The notes under the pieces: generated by a model | Databases searched by the model: none | What the model saw: only the letters and a program-made list of their open reading frames with translations | What the model was told of the DNA's origin: nothing | DNA from: Deltaproteobacteria bacterium | Lineage (GTDB): Bacteria; Desulfobacterota; Desulfobacteria; Desulfobacterales; ETH-SRB1 | Assembly: GCA_019314185.1 (NCBI GenBank) | Contig: JAFCZU010000213.1 | Coordinates: forward strand, 1-8,863 | Direction: 5' to 3' | DNA length: 8,863 bases | Shown here: positions 5,838 through 8,863 of the stretch, one piece after another | Numbering within the stretch: the stretch's first letter is position 1 | Layout: every line of letters begins with the position of its first letter | Program-made: the position numbers and the translations under genes

Positions 5838-8800
5838 ATGAAAAAGGGAATATTTTGCTTTTTATTCGTACTGGTGACCTATGTTTCATCTTCCAAGGCC
5901 CTGGCGGCTCAATATGACTTTTTCGGAAGATTTATTCCGGAGGGAACACCTACCATTGACGGCGTCATAACGCCCGGGGAATGGGACGAAACTGGCCGCA
6001 TAACCCTTTACAAATTTTTCGGTGAGGATTCCAGGATAGAGATCTACCTGATGTGGGACTCCACCAATCTCTACCTGGGTGCCGATATAGAAGATTTCGA
6101 GTTGTGGGTAGATGATTATGATTCTTCCACCTCCTGGGTGAGCACCTGGGATGACGATGCTCTCAAATGGGAGATTGATCCCAATTTCAGCAGGGATGAG
6201 ATGTTTCAAGACACTGACAGAGTCTTTGCCATTAATGCAGATGGCTCGGCCAGGCGCTTTGATCAGGGGGATGGCTCCGGAAGCACCCTGGGTGCCACCA
6301 TCTTTGACACCATACAGGCAGTGGTTAAATATTCAGGCACCTTAAATGATTATACATTCAAGACACTTTCTACTGAAAGCCAGAAAGATTGTGGCTTCGT
6401 GGTGGAGGTGGCCATAAGCTGGAGGAATATTTTTGGTTCTTCTGACGCTGCAGCGCCGGTTGATGGCTATTCCCTTGGCATGAACTTCACTAATATTGAA
6501 GATGATACAGGAGGCTCCATGGATCCCGAGTATTATAAGGAGTGGAAGAGAGTATATGATGAGCTTACTCGCTTCATGGGAGAAGAGGGGATTCCGGAAA
6601 ACTGGGCCGAATTTGTCATCTCTTCAAGTAGCGACAGCACACCCCCTGCAGCTATATCAAACCTGCAAGTCAGTAATACCAGCGCCTATTCCACGAAGAT
6701 ATCTTTCACGGCTCCAGGTGACAATGATTCAAGCGGCTACGCCAAATCCTATGATATTCGCTATTCTACTTCTGCGATCACGGAAGACAACTGGTATGCT
6801 GCAACCGTATACAAGAACAATTTTCGGCCGCAGAAGGCAGGTAAAGAGGAATCATTCAAGCTTATCGGTCTTGTGGCTCAGACAACCTGCTACATCGGCG
6901 TAAAGGCCGTTGATGAGCGTGGGAATAGTTCTCCTGTGACAACTACCGGTGTTACCACAACTCCCGTATCTTCGCCTCAGGATAAGGGGTTTTTGACGGT
7001 GGATCCGGGCGGACGCTATCTGGCCTGGGAAAATGGGGAACCTTTTGTCGTAATAGGCGACAATCAGGGAATGCCCTGGCCCCATATCAGGACATTTTAT
7101 AACGGGACTATGTGGGATGAAACACTTGGCCGTTACCGTAACTTTTATCAAGAGGAGGGGATTGCGGATGGTAAAAATTACCTTGAATACCTGAGTAACC
7201 ATGGTGTAAATACAGTGCGGATCATGGCCGAGTCATACGACATTACCAATCCGGTCTATCTTTTCACCGATGCTTCCGGAGGACCGAGTCATATAACGTT
7301 CAATAATGACACGTTGGATTTCCTGGAAACCTTCCTCGACGAATGCGCCAATTACAATATCAATGTTATCGTTGTTCCCTTTGATACGTTTTTCTACAAG
7401 GAGTCATGGTCCAAGGTGTCCTTTAGTACTAATAAAGGCGGACCCATGTCAAGCACTACAGATTTTTATAACAATGCCTATAGGGACTACCTGAAGGCTG
7501 TGCTTGCAAAACTGGTTGATACCATAGGGGATAGGAAGAACTTGCTGGCCTGGGATCTTGTAAACGAATTTGATAGCGATGACCCGGAGTATGGCTGGAA
7601 TCGTGCCACTTTTGACGCCAGAGAAGAGACCGTCAATGCCCTTGCAGATTACTTGAAGAGCATCGACCCCGACCACTTGGTCTGTCTTTCTTCTGTCAGA
7701 TGGGATCCAAAATTCAGCGCCCATCAAACCCAGTCTGCTGATGGATCGGCCGTAGGATCTGACGCTGCCCTTATTCTGAACAACCAGCGTTTTGATTTCA
7801 ACTCCACCCACACCTATTATCACGACATCAGGGACCCCAATCACAATGACCAGAACAATAGAACAACTTCCGATTTCACCTATCAGGTGGCAGATCTGGA
7901 TAATACCATTGCTCCTGCTGTGCGAATCAAACAGGGGCTCCAATTTTACTATGCAAACAGCCTGACCCCAAAGCCATACTTCAATACTGAGGCCGGGCCC
8001 ATCAAATTTTTTACCACCGAGTATGATCAGTACTTCACCCAGCAGGATGATTATCAATATTTTCACAACATGATCTGGGCCCATCTGGCATCCGGCGAGG
8101 TGGGCACTGGGCTGAGATGGCCGGGAGAGATGTTTGACGATCATGCACTACCGGACCAGATGAGGAAATATCAACTGGCCCTCAAGAACTTTCTTGGGGA
8201 TAATCTTGATTTTTCAGGGTTTCAGCCGGTTCAAATCGGGCAATATATAGAGATAACCAATACTTCATATCCAGTTATTAAGATCGGAATTACTGACGGA
8301 ACACAGGGGATTATCTTTCTTGTCAACGATGAACGGAGGCAGGGCAATGGCACGGTATCCGGCGCACGGCTGACCGTTCCCAGGCTTGCCGCCCATAGTA
8401 CCTTTACCTTTGAGTTCTGGGACTCCTATGATGAGACCGGTACCACCCCAACATCGTCTGTTTCCGCAACTGCAGATGGTCAGGGTGAGGCCACTATTAG
8501 TTTGCCTGCATTTACCAAGACACAGGTAATCAAGTTTTACAGGACCGATAGCAACGGGCCGGTCACCGGCAATCTGGTAACTAATGACTTGTGGATCAGA
8601 GCAGTCATCCAGACTGAAGAAAAAGGCGCTATCGAAGCGGTCTGGCAAAAAGGTGGGGAAGATACTACTTCTCGAGGTGATCGGGTCATCTGGGGTCATT
8701 TCTATGCCAGTCCGAATGATGTGACCTGGGGTAGTGAGAATAATCCTGATCTTTTTGTTAAGATCTGGTTTGATGTGAGCGGAAGGGTAGATGTAAACTT

Positions 8801-8863
8801 CTTCCATGTCTCCGTGCCTGATATTGAGGTTTACTCAGACTATCCCTATGATGGAGTGCGGGA
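5838..8863 (+). CDS. Secreted CBM9-FN3-GH5-like glycoside hydrolase, 3' end outside window
   Basis: Continuous frame of at least 1008 codons, still open at the window end. Residues 1-23 form a signal peptide (Lys-Lys, hydrophobic core, ALA|A cleavage). About 38-262 is a CBM9-like carbohydrate-binding domain (PTIDGVITPGEW, IYLMWDSTNLYLGADI). About 270-375 is a fibronectin type III domain starting PPAAISNLQV. About 384-795 is a clan GH-A, GH5-like barrel: GVNTVRIM with R461, LAWDLVNEF with putative acid/base E577, HTYYHD with H658/Y660, and YFNTEAGP with putative nucleophile E718. About 799-902 is a beta-sandwich, and 914-1008 is an unrecognised beta-rich module starting LVTNDLWIRAVI. It probably cleaves beta-linked glycans in the periplasm or outside the cell. 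Next to glycosyltransferases, the likeliest substrate is the locus's own polymer (inference), but dietary-type plant or algal glycan is possible. Exact GH family is uncertain. Confidence 0.88.
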   Translation, partial: MKKGIFCFLFVLVTYVSSSKALAAQYDFFGRFIPEGTPTIDGVITPGEWDETGRITLYKFFGEDSRIEIYLMWDSTNLYLGADIEDFELWVDDYDSSTSWVSTWDDDALKWEIDPNFSRDEMFQDTDRVFAINADGSARRFDQGDGSGSTLGATIFDTIQAVVKYSGTLNDYTFKTLSTESQKDCGFVVEVAISWRNIFGSSDAAAPVDGYSLGMNFTNIEDDTGGSMDPEYYKEWKRVYDELTRFMGEEGIPENWAEFVISSSSDSTPPAAISNLQVSNTSAYSTKISFTAPGDNDSSGYAKSYDIRYSTSAITEDNWYAATVYKNNFRPQKAGKEESFKLIGLVAQTTCYIGVKAVDERGNSSPVTTTGVTTTPVSSPQDKGFLTVDPGGRYLAWENGEPFVVIGDNQGMPWPHIRTFYNGTMWDETLGRYRNFYQEEGIADGKNYLEYLSNHGVNTVRIMAESYDITNPVYLFTDASGGPSHITFNNDTLDFLETFLDECANYNINVIVVPFDTFFYKESWSKVSFSTNKGGPMSSTTDFYNNAYRDYLKAVLAKLVDTIGDRKNLLAWDLVNEFDSDDPEYGWNRATFDAREETVNALADYLKSIDPDHLVCLSSVRWDPKFSAHQTQSADGSAVGSDAALILNNQRFDFNSTHTYYHDIRDPNHNDQNNRTTSDFTYQVADLDNTIAPAVRIKQGLQFYYANSLTPKPYFNTEAGPIKFFTTEYDQYFTQQDDYQYFHNMIWAHLASGEVGTGLRWPGEMFDDHALPDQMRKYQLALKNFLGDNLDFSGFQPVQIGQYIEITNTSYPVIKIGITDGTQGIIFLVNDERRQGNGTVSGARLTVPRLAAHSTFTFEFWDSYDETGTTPTSSVSATADGQGEATISLPAFTKTQVIKFYRTDSNGPVTGNLVTNDLWIRAVIQTEEKGAIEAVWQKGGEDTTSRGDRVIWGHFYASPNDVTWGSENNPDLFVKIWFDVSGRVDVNFFHVSVPDIEVYSDYPYDGVR

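Noticed and set aside
6496..6903. 135-codon plus-strand frame inside the hydrolase gene
   Set aside because: It is an out-of-frame shadow of the CBM9-FN3 region, which itself reads continuously from the signal peptide.
7449..8144. 231-codon open frame on the minus strand
   Set aside because: It lies antisense to the GH catalytic domain, has a low-complexity hydrophobic composition and no recognisable domain, while the plus frame carries clear catalytic motifs.
8265..8807. 180-codon open frame on the minus strand
   Set aside because: It is antisense to the uninterrupted hydrolase frame, with no family motifs or ribosome binding site noticed.

Overview
This window is part of a polysaccharide (exopolysaccharide or O-antigen type) biosynthesis locus, with every recognisable gene on the + strand. 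The organism is a Gram-negative-looking bacterium of moderate GC. The AT-rich palindromic repeat, the DUF1703-type nuclease tail and the tandem GT2 enzymes recall Desulfobacterota/Deltaproteobacteria or related candidate phyla. That placement rests on remembered patterns and is weak.

Layout: (1) 1-1650, a two-domain GT2 glycosyltransferase whose 5' end lies outside the window. (2) 1658-1968, a decayed multidomain GT2 gene, read as a C-terminal piece of a beta-rich accessory domain followed by the first strands of a GT2 domain. The two parts lie in different frames and would be rejoined by adding one A to the A4 run at 1834-1837. (3) 1962-2897, a rhamnosyltransferase-like GT2. (4) 2898-3708, a scar: an IS transposase N-terminal fragment broken by a perfect 5-bp tandem duplication (GGCGC, 3052-3061) and joined in frame to the C-terminal PD-(D/E)XK domain of a DUF1703-type protein. 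(5) about 3780-3978, a palindromic repeat plus a separate strong hairpin. (6) 3988-5814, a second two-domain GT2 paralogous to the first, whose second GT-A domain has lost its nucleotide-sugar and metal motifs. The longest reading frame starts inside the palindromic repeat, so its first residues are probably repeat-derived. (7) 5838-8863, a large secreted protein open at the window end: signal peptide, CBM9-like domain, FN3 domain, GH5-like (clan GH-A) catalytic domain, beta-sandwich, and an unrecognised C-terminal module.

The working model is that the three intact glycosyltransferases add sugars to a lipid-linked repeat unit at the inner membrane, while the exported hydrolase trims, releases or remodels the finished polymer. 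The scars between the genes show that this part of the locus has been rearranged by insertion, deletion and recombination. I saw no CRISPR array, tRNA or rRNA, and no clearly novel defence or regulatory system. The most notable signals are the two reconstructable frameshift scars, the transposase-nuclease chimera, the repeat-derived gene start and the degenerate second domain of the GT at 3988-5814.
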